Assembly (NCBI RefSeq): GCF_001311135.1
Contig: NZ_BBAG01000034.1
Location: 1-35,767 of the forward strand
Reading direction: 5' to 3'
DNA length: 35,767 bases
Source of the DNA: Secundilactobacillus paracollinoides DSM 15502 = JCM 11969
Lineage (GTDB): Bacteria > Bacillota > Bacilli > Lactobacillales > Lactobacillaceae
In this document: in pieces, positions 28,066-35,767 of the stretch
How positions within the stretch are numbered: position 1 is the first letter of the stretch
How the letters are laid out: the number at the start of each line of letters is the position of its first letter
Notes under the pieces: generated by a model
Told to the model about the DNA's origin: nothing
What the model saw: the letters and a program-made list of their open reading frames with translations, nothing else
Databases searched by the model: none
Translations under genes and position numbers: made by a program

Positions 28066-28494
28066 ATGCAAATACGTCACTTTACTCCAGAAGACTATGA
28101 CGAAGCGTATGCGCTTTGGGAAAAGACACCTGGAATGAATTTAGGGTCGCTGAATAACACGTACGCGGGAATCAAATCTGTGGTCGATCATAATCCAACA
28201 TTGTGTTTTGCCGCAATTGACAACGATGGCGCAATTATTGGGACCATTTTAGGCGGTACGGATGGTCGCAAAGGCTACCTGTATCACACCGCAATTGCGG
28301 ATGGGCATCGTGGTCAACACATTGGCACTACGCTCATTCACAAAGTTTTGGCAGAATTTAAGCAGCAAGAAATTGAGAAAATAGGGTTGTTTACAACCAA
28401 CGATAATGTGGACGGCAGAGCGTTCTGGGAACACCTTGGGTTTAAGCAACGCACAGATATAACGTATTTAGACATCGATTTAGATCAGTCTTAG
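28066..28494 (+). CDS. Small GNAT family N-acetyltransferase
   Basis: The 142-residue acetyltransferase has the acetyl-CoA loop HRGQHIGTTLIHKVL and the C-terminal GRAFWEHLGFKQR typical of GNAT proteins. It is not closely related to the two larger GNAT copies in units 1 and 2. It sits between two sulfur-amino-acid PLP enzymes, which suggests acetylation of an amino acid or homoserine-like substrate. That is inference; serine or homoserine O-acetylation is normally done by other families. GAAAGGA lies about 9 bases upstream of the ATG. Confidence 0.85.
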   Translation: MQIRHFTPEDYDEAYALWEKTPGMNLGSLNNTYAGIKSVVDHNPTLCFAAIDNDGAIIGTILGGTDGRKGYLYHTAIADGHRGQHIGTTLIHKVLAEFKQQEIEKIGLFTTNDNVDGRAFWEHLGFKQRTDITYLDIDLDQS

Positions 28495-28507
28495 GAGGTT
28501 AGTGATT

Positions 28508-29650
28508 ATGGCAGAATTCGATACGCAACTGGTACATGGCACGCCACAACATGACAACGACACGGGGGCGGTCAATGTGCCTATCTATGCATCTTCAACG
28601 TACATTTTTCCAACGGTCGACTCGCAGGTGAAATGGGATTATGCGCGTTCGGGTAATCCAACTCGAAACTACTTAGAAGATCAAATTGCAACGCTAGAAG
28701 GTGGTGTTAAGGGATTTGCCTTTTCATCAGGCCTAGCAGCCATTCACGCCACCCTCGCTATCTTTTCTCCAGGCGATCATATTGTGATTGGCAACACCGT
28801 CTATGGCGGGACGTTTCGGTTGATTACCCAGTTCTTTAAACGCTGGCAGCTCGAATTTACGGCGGTGGATACTCAGGATACCAAAGCAGTTGAAGCCGCC
28901 ATTCAGCCCAATACAAAGGCAATCTACTTTGAAACATTTACGAATCCACTCTTAAAAGTCACGAGTGTCAAAGCCATTGCTGCTATTGCGAAAGCTCATA
29001 ACCTACTAACCATTGTGGACAATACGTTTTTAACGCCTTACCTGCAGCGCCCGCTAACATTGGGAGCAGATATTGTCGTTCACTCAGCCACCAAGTATCT
29101 TGGGGGACACTCCGATGTTGTTGCCGGCCTTGTTGTTGCAAAAACACAGGCGCTAGCTGATCGTATCTATTTCAATCAAAACGGGATCGGTTCGATCCTA
29201 TCACCTGAAAATGCTGCTCAAATTCGGCGCGGTATTCAAACCCTTGCTGTTCGGTTAGACCGTCATCTGAGTAATGCCGCCAAAATTGTCGCCTTTTTAC
29301 AAGAGCGAGATGAAGTTTCAAAAATCTATTATCCGGGCGTTCCAGGGTCAAAGGATTACGACATTGCGAAGGCTGAAACAAATGGGTTTGGCGGTATTAT
29401 CAGTTTTGAATTGAAGGCTGGTCTTGATGCAAAGAAATTTGTAGAAAGTTTGTCACTCATCCAGTTAGCCGTGAGCCTTGGTGCGGTGGAAAGTCTGATC
29501 GAGTTACCGTACAAAATGACACATGCTGAATTGTCAGATGCACAACAGTTAGCCGTTGGGATTACTCACCAATTAGTGCGGTTATCGGTAGGGATTGAGG
29601 ATCCTAGGGATTTGATTGGGGATTTAAAACAAGGTTTGGACCAGTTATAA
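28508..29650 (+). CDS. Cystathionine gamma-lyase/beta-lyase/gamma-synthase family PLP enzyme
   Basis: The 380-residue enzyme has VPIYASSTYIFP, YARSGNPTR, FSSGLAAIHA, VYGGTFRL, IVDNTFLTPYLQ and PLP Lys196 in HSATKYLGGHSDVVAGL. Its length and the YLGGHSD segment fit the MetB/MetC/CGL group. It could cleave cystathionine, or another S-substituted cysteine or homocysteine, to free the thiol. Sequence alone does not separate these activities. ATG at 28508 lies 9 bases after AGGAGG; the upstream GTG in frame is too close to that site. It starts 13 bases after the GNAT stop. Confidence 0.92.
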   Translation: MAEFDTQLVHGTPQHDNDTGAVNVPIYASSTYIFPTVDSQVKWDYARSGNPTRNYLEDQIATLEGGVKGFAFSSGLAAIHATLAIFSPGDHIVIGNTVYGGTFRLITQFFKRWQLEFTAVDTQDTKAVEAAIQPNTKAIYFETFTNPLLKVTSVKAIAAIAKAHNLLTIVDNTFLTPYLQRPLTLGADIVVHSATKYLGGHSDVVAGLVVAKTQALADRIYFNQNGIGSILSPENAAQIRRGIQTLAVRLDRHLSNAAKIVAFLQERDEVSKIYYPGVPGSKDYDIAKAETNGFGGIISFELKAGLDAKKFVESLSLIQLAVSLGAVESLIELPYKMTHAELSDAQQLAVGITHQLVRLSVGIEDPRDLIGDLKQGLDQL

Positions 29651-29663
29651 CGGAGGTGATAGG

Positions 29664-30845
29664 ATGCATGAAATTTCTAATTTAGTAAATCCTCGTTTAA
29701 ATCAAATTCCATCCTCTTTGATTCGGCGCGTCAATCAAAAGTATGGGGCGATTAAGGATATTGTTAAGTTGACGATTGGTGAGCCTGATTTTGTCACCCC
29801 AGACCATATTAAATTAGCAGCCATTCAAAGTATCCTTGATAATCATAGTCATTACGCACCTAATCGTGGGACTGCTGGACTTTTACAAGCAATTAGTGAT
29901 TATTTGTTACGGCGATATCAACTCACCTATAACCCGCAAAGTCAGCTAATTGTGACAAATGGGGCTACTGAAGCCATTAGCACTGTGATCAATGGCATGA
30001 TTGGACCAAACGATGTGGTTTTGATTCCGTCACCAGCTTTTAGTCTGTATGAAACGGTGACGTTACAAAATGGTGGGGTACCGGTGACTATCGATACCAG
30101 TCAAAATGACTTTAAGTTAACTCCCGCCGTTTTAAAATCGTATCTCGAGACTTATGCTGGTCGCGTTAAACTTGTTGTTTTGAATTATCCAAATAATCCC
30201 ACGGGCGTGACGTTGACATCTGTTGAGCTTCAAGCCTTAGCTGCCGTTTTAAAAACGTATGACGTCGCAGTGTTAAGTGATGAAGTGTATAGCGAACTGT
30301 CTTACAGCGTAGATCATGTTTCTATTGCAAGTCTTTTGCCTGATCAGACGCTCTATATAAATGGTGTTTCAAAGGCATATGCGATGACTGGTTGGCGTGT
30401 TGGCTATTTAGCTGGCCAGACTGACGTGATTGGCCTACTTGCAAAGGTGCATCAAGCTAACGTTGCGACCATTGGCTCGCTCAATATGGATGCTGCTACT
30501 GAAGCATTTCTTAACGGCGATGGCGATCCAAGAAGGATGAAGGCAATCTACGAGGAACGACAACGTTACCTGACTCACGCGTTAATAGCATTAGGCTATC
30601 AGTTCGTCGAGCCACAGGGTGCTTTCTATGTGTATGTTGAAGTTCCGGCAACCTTTACAGGAAGCGCGAATGATTACACGGATCTGCTGGCTGAAAAAGC
30701 AAAAATAGCAACGGTACCTGGTGAGGCCTTCGAGTCCGGTGGGTCGCACTATTTTAGAATCAGCTATGCGACGAGTCTGGATAATCTTAAATTGGCTGTG
30801 AGCCGATTGACCCAATTTGTTAACACGCAGTCTGTGAAACAATAA
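29664..30845 (+). CDS. PLP aminotransferase class I/II (PatA/aspartate-type)
   Basis: This 393-residue fold-type I aminotransferase has LTIGEPDFVTPDHIK, YAPNRGTAGL, LNYPNNPTGVTL, DEVYSEL, PLP Lys237 in NGVSKAYAMTGWRVGY and FRISYA near the end. It is not closely similar to the unit 2 aminotransferase. Members of this group act on aspartate, diaminopimelate precursors, aromatic amino acids or methionine. Its place at the end of a Met T-box operon after two thiol-handling PLP enzymes suggests transamination of KMTB or a cysteine conjugate, by inference. GGAGGTGATAGG precedes the ATG. Confidence 0.92.
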   Translation: MHEISNLVNPRLNQIPSSLIRRVNQKYGAIKDIVKLTIGEPDFVTPDHIKLAAIQSILDNHSHYAPNRGTAGLLQAISDYLLRRYQLTYNPQSQLIVTNGATEAISTVINGMIGPNDVVLIPSPAFSLYETVTLQNGGVPVTIDTSQNDFKLTPAVLKSYLETYAGRVKLVVLNYPNNPTGVTLTSVELQALAAVLKTYDVAVLSDEVYSELSYSVDHVSIASLLPDQTLYINGVSKAYAMTGWRVGYLAGQTDVIGLLAKVHQANVATIGSLNMDAATEAFLNGDGDPRRMKAIYEERQRYLTHALIALGYQFVEPQGAFYVYVEVPATFTGSANDYTDLLAEKAKIATVPGEAFESGGSHYFRISYATSLDNLKLAVSRLTQFVNTQSVKQ

Positions 30846-31038
30846 CTTACTTTGAGTAGGCGGCTGGTAAGTCGTTTACTCTGACATACATACGATATTA
30901 TTGAATTGATTTATTAAGATTAGTGGTGAAAAAATAGAGTGTGTTATTGTGCCGGAATGTAAATACGTATTAACATGTTTTAAAATTATCACTTATCACC
31001 TGATATCACTGATTTTCAAGGAAATCTAAAATTGCATG

Positions 31039-31066
31039 TTGACAAATGTACACATTGCATTATAAT
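31039..31066 (+). promoter_or_regulatory. Promoter of unit 4
   Basis: Consensus TTGACA (31039-31044) and consensus TATAAT (31061-31066) are separated by 16 bases. This is the strongest-looking promoter of the island. The stretch 30846-31038 before it holds only a weak inverted repeat and no gene. Confidence 0.88.
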
Positions 31067-31096
31067 TTAACCATATTTTAATATTAAACACGCAGT

Positions 31097-31357
31097 GATG
31101 AGATAAGTAGATTTATCGTATCCATTTTAGAGAGCCGGGAGCGGTGAAAGCCGGTATGGGTGCAGAATCGAAGATGGTCTTTGAGCGTCCAGAGCCGAAT
31201 AGTTAAGTTCTGGCGGTTGTCCTCGATAGCGGATAAGGGTATCTCATGGCTTCATGACGTACTCGGTGAGGGCTATTTTGTGAAAAATAGTCAAATTAAA
31301 GGTGGTATCCGAGTAATCGTCCTTATGTCTTATGCGGGCATAGGGGCGTTTTTTTGT
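31097..31357 (+). promoter_or_regulatory. T-box riboswitch, specifier ATG (Met), leader of unit 4
   Basis: AGTA (31106-31109) is followed by GATT, which pairs with AATC. GAA-G-ATG-G follows, with ATG at 31174-31176, and AGAGAGCC lies in the upper stem. The T-box reads AGGTGGTATCCGAG (31300-31313). It is the most divergent of the four, but it keeps TGGT for tRNA acceptor pairing. The terminator hairpin and T7 run end at 31357. Confidence 0.9.
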
Positions 31358-31398
31358 TTCAGTTATTATTTTAGTTATCTTATTTGGGAGGCTTCACG

Positions 31399-32444
31399 AT
31401 GAGGAAAAAGGGTTTCTTAGTTGGTTTGGTGAGTTTATTAGCAATTGGTGGTATTCTCGCGGGTTGTGGGAATAGCAGTGCAAGTAATAAGGGTGCTTCA
31501 AAAACGTATAAGTACGGGACAGTGACGATTCCTGCAAAAGATGGGTCAATCTGTAACGCCCCTAATTACATCGCTTACGAGAAGGGGTTCTTTAAGAAGA
31601 ACGGGATCAAGGCCAAGCTTGTGGCTAACCCCCGTGACATCAGTGATTTGGAAGCTGGATTTGCGAGCGGTAAGTACGATGCGCAAAACGGTGATTTCCA
31701 ATATCTGCCAGCCATTCAAAATGGTGCCCAGATCAAAGCTGTTGGTGGGATTCACCAAGCTGCATCAAGTTGTTAGTGCCAAAGAACTCAAGCATTAAGA
31801 GTGTTAAGGATCTAAAAGGGAAGACAATTGGGATTCCTGCGCAAGGGTCAACACCACAGTATGTGACCTCGATCGCATTGCAACATGCCGGGTTGAATCC
31901 TAAGACGGATGTGACATGGAAAGTTTACGGTACCGACCTGTTAGCTAAGGCCGCTGAAAAGGGCCAAGTTGATGCCATCGGGACCGTTGATCCATACGCT
32001 TACCAAGCCCAAAAACAAGATGGGTTTAAGACCATTATTGATAACAACAACTATTCAGGCAACTCAAAGATGGCTGCCATGGGGATGAAGAAAAACGGGT
32101 CTTGCTGTTACCTCTACATCTCAAGCAAGCTGATCAAAGAGAACCCAGCGAAGGCTAAGGCAATCGTGAAGTCCTACAAGGAAGCAGCTGCTTGGATCAA
32201 CAAGAACCCTAAGGAAACTGCTCAGATCGAATTGAACAAAGGGTACGTTTCAAAGACGAAGTTCATCAATGTTAAGAATGTGACTCAGATTCTACAGGAT
32301 GAGCACTTTAACCTGAACCTCAAGAAAGGTAAGTCAGATTTGGCCTACTATATTCAACAATTAAAGGAAGCCGGTTACTTGAAGAAGGATACGAACAACA
32401 AACAACTCCTGAAGCAAGCATACTGGTACCCAGATCTTAAGTAA
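31399..32444 (+). pseudogene. NitT/TauT-type ABC substrate-binding lipoprotein, copy 2, frameshifted
   Basis: It has lipobox LAGC, then YKYGTVTIPAKDG, SICNAPNYIAYEKGFFKK, LEAGFASGKYDA and IGIPAQGSTPQYV, strongly paralogous to 24586-25625. The frame breaks after GIHQA. One missing G near 31759 (CAAGCTGC to CAAGGCTGC, giving GIHQGCIKLLVPKNS) restores 348 residues and the cysteine conserved in the paralogue. ATG at 31399 lies 7 bases after GGAGG. It should bind the substrate imported by the permease and ATPase that follow. The ligand is unknown; thiamine-precursor, taurine or sulfonate importers share the family. Confidence 0.9.
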
Positions 32445-32464
32445 TTGAGTAAGGAGTGAATTTC

Positions 32465-33478
32465 ATGTTGATGTCTGTTCAACAAACGAGTGATAAAAAG
32501 ACAGCCAAAGCAACGCGGGATGCAAGCAAGTATTGGAAAAAATGGCATTTAACCTGGAATATTTTGAGCTTGGTCGCCGTGGCGGCAGCGTATTTTGAAA
32601 ATAAACTGGTGGCCTCACAAGAGTTAGTCAATAATAAAACCTACTACTGGTTCTTAGCAGCCTACTTTGCTTACCTCCTGATTGTAACGGTTATTGGCCA
32701 GTTTACCCACGGCCGAATCAGACACTACAACGGCCACTTTGCCCAATTAAACATTTCACTAGGGGTATTGCTGATTGTCCAAGATTTGCTGACTGAAAAA
32801 TTCGCAGTCCTTGAACAGCCATTCTTCGTGAGTTCTGCCCAGATTCTTGACCAAATGCGTGAAAACGCAGCGTTACTTTGGGCGTCAACACTTTCGTCAC
32901 TTGGATTGTGGGTCGTCAGCTTTATTGTAGGGACCTTGCTTGGGGTCGTTTTAGGCCTTGGCATGGGCCGCTATCGCCAGTTTAATTACTGGGCATTCCC
33001 ATATTTAAAAGTGATTGGGATCATTCCAGCTGCTGCGTGGATGCCGTTAACCATGGTTATTTTTCCAACGAGCTACATGGCCGAAGTTTTCTTGATTGCG
33101 TTTTCCGTTTGGTTCCCAGTGGCCTTCATGACCATTGGTGGAGTTCAAGGCATTTCTAAAGAGTACTTCGAATCTGCGAAAACACTCGGGTTCAGCGAGT
33201 GGCAAATTGTGCGTAAAATCGTGATTCCTGGTGCGTTACCAAGCATCTTCACCGGGATCTACACCGCCATGGGTCTCTCATTTACCATGTTGGTGATTTC
33301 TGAAATGATTGGTGCCAAGGTTGGTCTCGGTTGGTTTATCAACTGGGCAAAAGGGACTGGTAACTACACGCAGGTGTACGCAGCGATTGTCATCATGGCC
33401 ATTTTGTTCTCCGTTCTCTTCGCGCTGTTCACGAAGGTTCAGGACTACTTCTTACGTTGGCGTGAAAAGCGAAATTAG
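32465..33478 (+). CDS. NitT/TauT-type ABC transporter permease
   Basis: The 337-residue permease has an extended N-terminal part with two or three extra hydrophobic segments. A standard binding-protein-dependent permease domain follows, with the EAA loop around GVQGISKEYFESAKTLGFSEWQ. SsuC/TauC proteins are usually nearer 260 residues, so the N-terminal addition is notable. ATG at 32465 lies 8 bases after AAGGAG; an in-frame GTG at 32456 overlaps that site. It forms the membrane channel with the ATPase gene 15 bases downstream. Confidence 0.9.
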   Translation: MLMSVQQTSDKKTAKATRDASKYWKKWHLTWNILSLVAVAAAYFENKLVASQELVNNKTYYWFLAAYFAYLLIVTVIGQFTHGRIRHYNGHFAQLNISLGVLLIVQDLLTEKFAVLEQPFFVSSAQILDQMRENAALLWASTLSSLGLWVVSFIVGTLLGVVLGLGMGRYRQFNYWAFPYLKVIGIIPAAAWMPLTMVIFPTSYMAEVFLIAFSVWFPVAFMTIGGVQGISKEYFESAKTLGFSEWQIVRKIVIPGALPSIFTGIYTAMGLSFTMLVISEMIGAKVGLGWFINWAKGTGNYTQVYAAIVIMAILFSVLFALFTKVQDYFLRWREKRN

Positions 33479-33493
33479 AAAGGGGCACATTAA

Positions 33494-34267
33494 ATGGGTG
33501 TATTAGAAGTTGACCACGTTAACCGGCGTTTGCAGGATAACAATGGTCAAGAAATTAATGTATTAGACGATATCGACTTTACCGTCAACCCTGGCGAATT
33601 CGTGTCCATCATTGGGCCATCGGGCTGTGGTAAAACGACGCTGTTGCGGCTCATTTCAGGATTGGATCAACCCGAGGAAGGGAAGGTTACCATTGATGGT
33701 GACCGGATCACTAAGCCGGACTATTCGCGAGGGTATGTTTTCCAACATGGGAGTCTTTTTCCATGGGAAACGATTGAGGAAAATATCAGTGTTGGGTTGA
33801 AGGTCACTAAGGGCCGTCATTTCGACAAAGCCCTGGTGAAGCACTACATCGATCTGATGGGGCTGACCGGTTTTGAGAATTCCTATCCGCACCAAGTTTC
33901 AGGTGGGATGGCACAGCGGGCGGCTTTGGCGCGCTCAATCATCATGAAACCGGAGATTCTGTTACTGGATGAACCAATGGGGGCCCTCGATGCCTTCACA
34001 CGAGCTGATATTCAAAACGTCATCTATCGTGTTTGGGAAGAGACACACACCACCATGATCTTGGTAACCCATGATATCGATGAAGCGGTCTATCTGAGTA
34101 ATCGGATCGTGGTCATGACACCGCGACCTGGTCGAATTAAGGAAATTGTCGACAACCCGCTGCCGCATCCACGGTCACGGGTGAGTGAAGACTTTGCAAC
34201 GTTCCGCCACGAAATTCAAGAGAAGTTGAATTTTGGTTTGGAGGACGTCCAGGAAGCGTCACGGTAA
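33494..34267 (+). CDS. NitT/TauT-type ABC transporter ATP-binding protein
   Basis: The 257-residue ATPase has Walker A GPSGCGKTT, Q-loop FQHGSLFPWETIEEN, signature VSGGMAQRAALARS, Walker B EILLLDEPMGALDAF and H-loop VTHDIDEAVYL. The FPWxT and DEPxGALD forms are those of SsuB/TauB/ThiZ ATPases. It completes the unit 4 importer and is followed by a strong terminator. No sulfonate monooxygenase (SsuD/TauD) is encoded in the window, so a sulfonate substrate is not supported. Confidence 0.95.
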   Translation: MGVLEVDHVNRRLQDNNGQEINVLDDIDFTVNPGEFVSIIGPSGCGKTTLLRLISGLDQPEEGKVTIDGDRITKPDYSRGYVFQHGSLFPWETIEENISVGLKVTKGRHFDKALVKHYIDLMGLTGFENSYPHQVSGGMAQRAALARSIIMKPEILLLDEPMGALDAFTRADIQNVIYRVWEETHTTMILVTHDIDEAVYLSNRIVVMTPRPGRIKEIVDNPLPHPRSRVSEDFATFRHEIQEKLNFGLEDVQEASR

Positions 34268-34279
34268 TCAACACAGCTA

Positions 34280-34317
34280 AAAACGACCGAGAAATCATGT
34301 GATTTCTCGGTCGTTTT
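34280..34317. terminator. Bidirectional terminator after unit 4
   Basis: A perfect 18-bp stem (34280-34297 with 34300-34317) has a 2-base loop, starts with an A-run and ends in TTTT. It lies between the convergent ATPase and MFS genes and can serve both. Confidence 0.92.
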
Positions 34318-34318
34318 G

Positions 34319-35722
34319 TCATGCTGACACTTGTTTTCGTTCTTTCAAAATATACCGATTAGCCACCAACGCTGCCGCAAACGCAATCAGTGCCAGTACA
34401 ACCAACACCACAAAATCAACGTGGCTGCCCTGTCTCGTCGCATGTTCGGTGGAGCGGATGGTCAGCTCATGCGCTGAGATAATGGCTGATAGCACGCCGG
34501 TTCCCAGTGAGCCGGCGTATTGCTGCATCATATTGAACAGCGAATTTTGGTCGGCCTTTTGGTGTACCGCAACGTGCTTGCTGGCATCGGACATGAGATT
34601 CCCGAACCCAAAGTTGAAACCAAGTCGCAGCACCATGAAGAAGATGGCAATCAAGCCGAGCGTCAGATGGTTGGTCAGCGTCGCAAAGAGGCCCGTGCCA
34701 ATCAGAAGGAACACGTTGCTGATCATAATCGGCAGAATTCCGCCTCGTTTATCATAGATCCGACCGGCAAGTGGTGCGGTGATGGCACCCAGTAGGGCAC
34801 CGGGAAAGAGGATCATGCATGCGACCATCGAATTGGCACCCAAGACATTTTCGGCGTAGAGCGGAATCACAAAGGAAATACCGATGTTGGTGAACTGCAA
34901 TAGGAAGTAGGTCGTCAACCGGAGGCGAATCAGCGGCATTTTCAAAATTGACCAGTCCAGCAATTCTCGTTTGCCATGACCCATGTGCCAGAGCTGGATG
35001 CCCATCAATAGAAGAAAGACGATTAGCCAGCCCCAGAATTGACCGCTCATAAACCCGTGCGTTCCGGCTTCGTTGAAGGTCCAAACCAAACTTGCAAAAA
35101 TGACGGCAACGAGTGCCAGTCCATAAAAATCAAATGCGCCGTGTTGGTGGGAGGCCCTGGTATGAATTGTGCTGTTTCCCAGAAATGCAACAATGATAAT
35201 AATCGGTAGGGCAATCCAGAAAATCCACCGCCATGACAAGGCGTGGTTTAACAGGCCACCATACGTTGGCCCAAGGGCAGGTGCAAAGGAAACGACCATT
35301 GCAGCAAGGCCGGTGTAGACGCCTAACTGAAATTTTGGCACGGAAGTCAAAATGATGTTAAACATCAGTGGTGTGGATAACCCTGTGGATATCGCCTGAA
35401 ACAACCGCCCGAAAATGAGAAAGGTGAAGTTGGGCGCGATGCCGCACAGGATGGTGCCAATGAGACAACAAATGATTGCAAACCGAAAAATCGTTCGGCC
35501 GTCAAATCGTTTTAAAAGATACGCTGTGGTGCCCATCACGATGGTCACCAACAACAGATAGCCGGTAGTGACCCACTGGATCGTCGATAAAGAGACATGG
35601 AGTTGCGTGATCAACGTTGGAAACGTCAAATTCATAGACGTTTCAATGAGGATACCGATAAACGAGAGTAGCCCCACTGCTAAAATCGACAGTTGGGTGC
35701 GACGGGTGACTTTTGTTTCCAA
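34319..35722 (-). CDS. MFS transporter, DHA2 (EmrB/QacA-like) multidrug exporter family
   Basis: The 467-residue membrane protein has about 14 hydrophobic segments. TGYLLLVTIVMGTTAYLLKRFDGRTIF corresponds to the TM2-3 motif A region, and APALGPTYGGLLNH is the antiporter motif C. Proteins of this group export drugs or amphipathic compounds using the proton gradient. It is transcribed toward the island and shares its terminator, but no T-box is seen upstream within the window. No substrate can be assigned. The ribosome site (AAGAAGGA) precedes the ATG. Confidence 0.92.
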   Translation of the reverse strand: METKVTRRTQLSILAVGLLSFIGILIETSMNLTFPTLITQLHVSLSTIQWVTTGYLLLVTIVMGTTAYLLKRFDGRTIFRFAIICCLIGTILCGIAPNFTFLIFGRLFQAISTGLSTPLMFNIILTSVPKFQLGVYTGLAAMVVSFAPALGPTYGGLLNHALSWRWIFWIALPIIIIVAFLGNSTIHTRASHQHGAFDFYGLALVAVIFASLVWTFNEAGTHGFMSGQFWGWLIVFLLLMGIQLWHMGHGKRELLDWSILKMPLIRLRLTTYFLLQFTNIGISFVIPLYAENVLGANSMVACMILFPGALLGAITAPLAGRIYDKRGGILPIMISNVFLLIGTGLFATLTNHLTLGLIAIFFMVLRLGFNFGFGNLMSDASKHVAVHQKADQNSLFNMMQQYAGSLGTGVLSAIISAHELTIRSTEHATRQGSHVDFVVLVVLALIAFAAALVANRYILKERKQVSA

Positions 35723-35767
35723 AAAAATCCTTCTTTCGTGGCGATATGTATGGGATTGCTTCTTTAA

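Noticed and set aside
24586..34267. Sulfonate (ssu/tau) utilisation system
   Set aside because: The importer class fits, but no monooxygenase, dioxygenase or other desulfonating enzyme is encoded in the window.
34299..34795. Plus-strand open frames opposite the MFS gene
   Set aside because: The minus strand encodes a clear membrane transporter; these are its complement.

Overview
The window looks like a chromosomal segment of a Lactobacillaceae species. Supporting signs are luxS, phenolic acid decarboxylase with PadR, several tRNA-responsive T-box leaders, strong AGGAGG ribosome binding sites, TTG starts and LAGC lipoboxes. The genus cannot be fixed from sequence alone; a heterofermentative lactobacillus is a guess.

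Layout. 1-486: gene-free, with a small family of hairpin repeats. 487-3909: housekeeping and accessory genes (histidine phosphatase, nitrilase-family amidase, luxS, then padR and padA reading leftward behind a clear promoter/operator). 4107-34267: a roughly 30 kb island built from four transcription units. Each begins with a sigma-A type promoter and a T-box riboswitch whose specifier reads ATG (GAA-G-ATG in all four), i.e. methionine tRNA. 34319-35722: an MFS drug-type exporter, convergent with the island.

The island. Unit 1 (+, 4107-9227) carries a glutathionyl-hydroquinone-reductase-like protein, two DUF1684 proteins, a GNAT acetyltransferase and an amino-acid substrate-binding protein (SBP). 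Unit 2 (-, 22733-9340) has 13 genes: MmgE/PrpD protein, GNAT, polar amino-acid ABC permease and ATPase, M20 deacylase, HcxA-like dehydrogenase, aminotransferase, fumarase/aspartase-superfamily lyase, two SBPs, a second reductase-like protein, a D-2-hydroxyacid dehydrogenase and another M20 deacylase. Unit 3 (+, 22968-30845) has M20, a NitT/TauT SBP, an Ldh2-type dehydrogenase, a MetY-like enzyme, a GNAT, a cystathionine lyase/synthase-like enzyme and an aminotransferase. Unit 4 (+, 31039-34267) is a complete NitT/TauT-type ABC importer.

Interpretation. The genes resemble the Bacillus subtilis yxe set for S-(2-succino)cysteine disposal (GNAT, SBP, permease, ATPase, M20, PrpD). Here a superfamily lyase is present and the YxeK monooxygenase is absent. 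I infer a methionine-starvation regulon that imports sulfur-containing conjugates, cleaves and deacetylates them, and feeds cysteine or 2-oxo acids into methionine. The substrates are not proven by the sequence.

Twelve genes carry one frameshift each, nearly always a single base missing from a short homopolymer. After repair each has its family's normal length. This points to sequencing or assembly indels rather than decay, so most of these genes are probably intact. They are typed 'pseudogene' only because the given sequence is broken.
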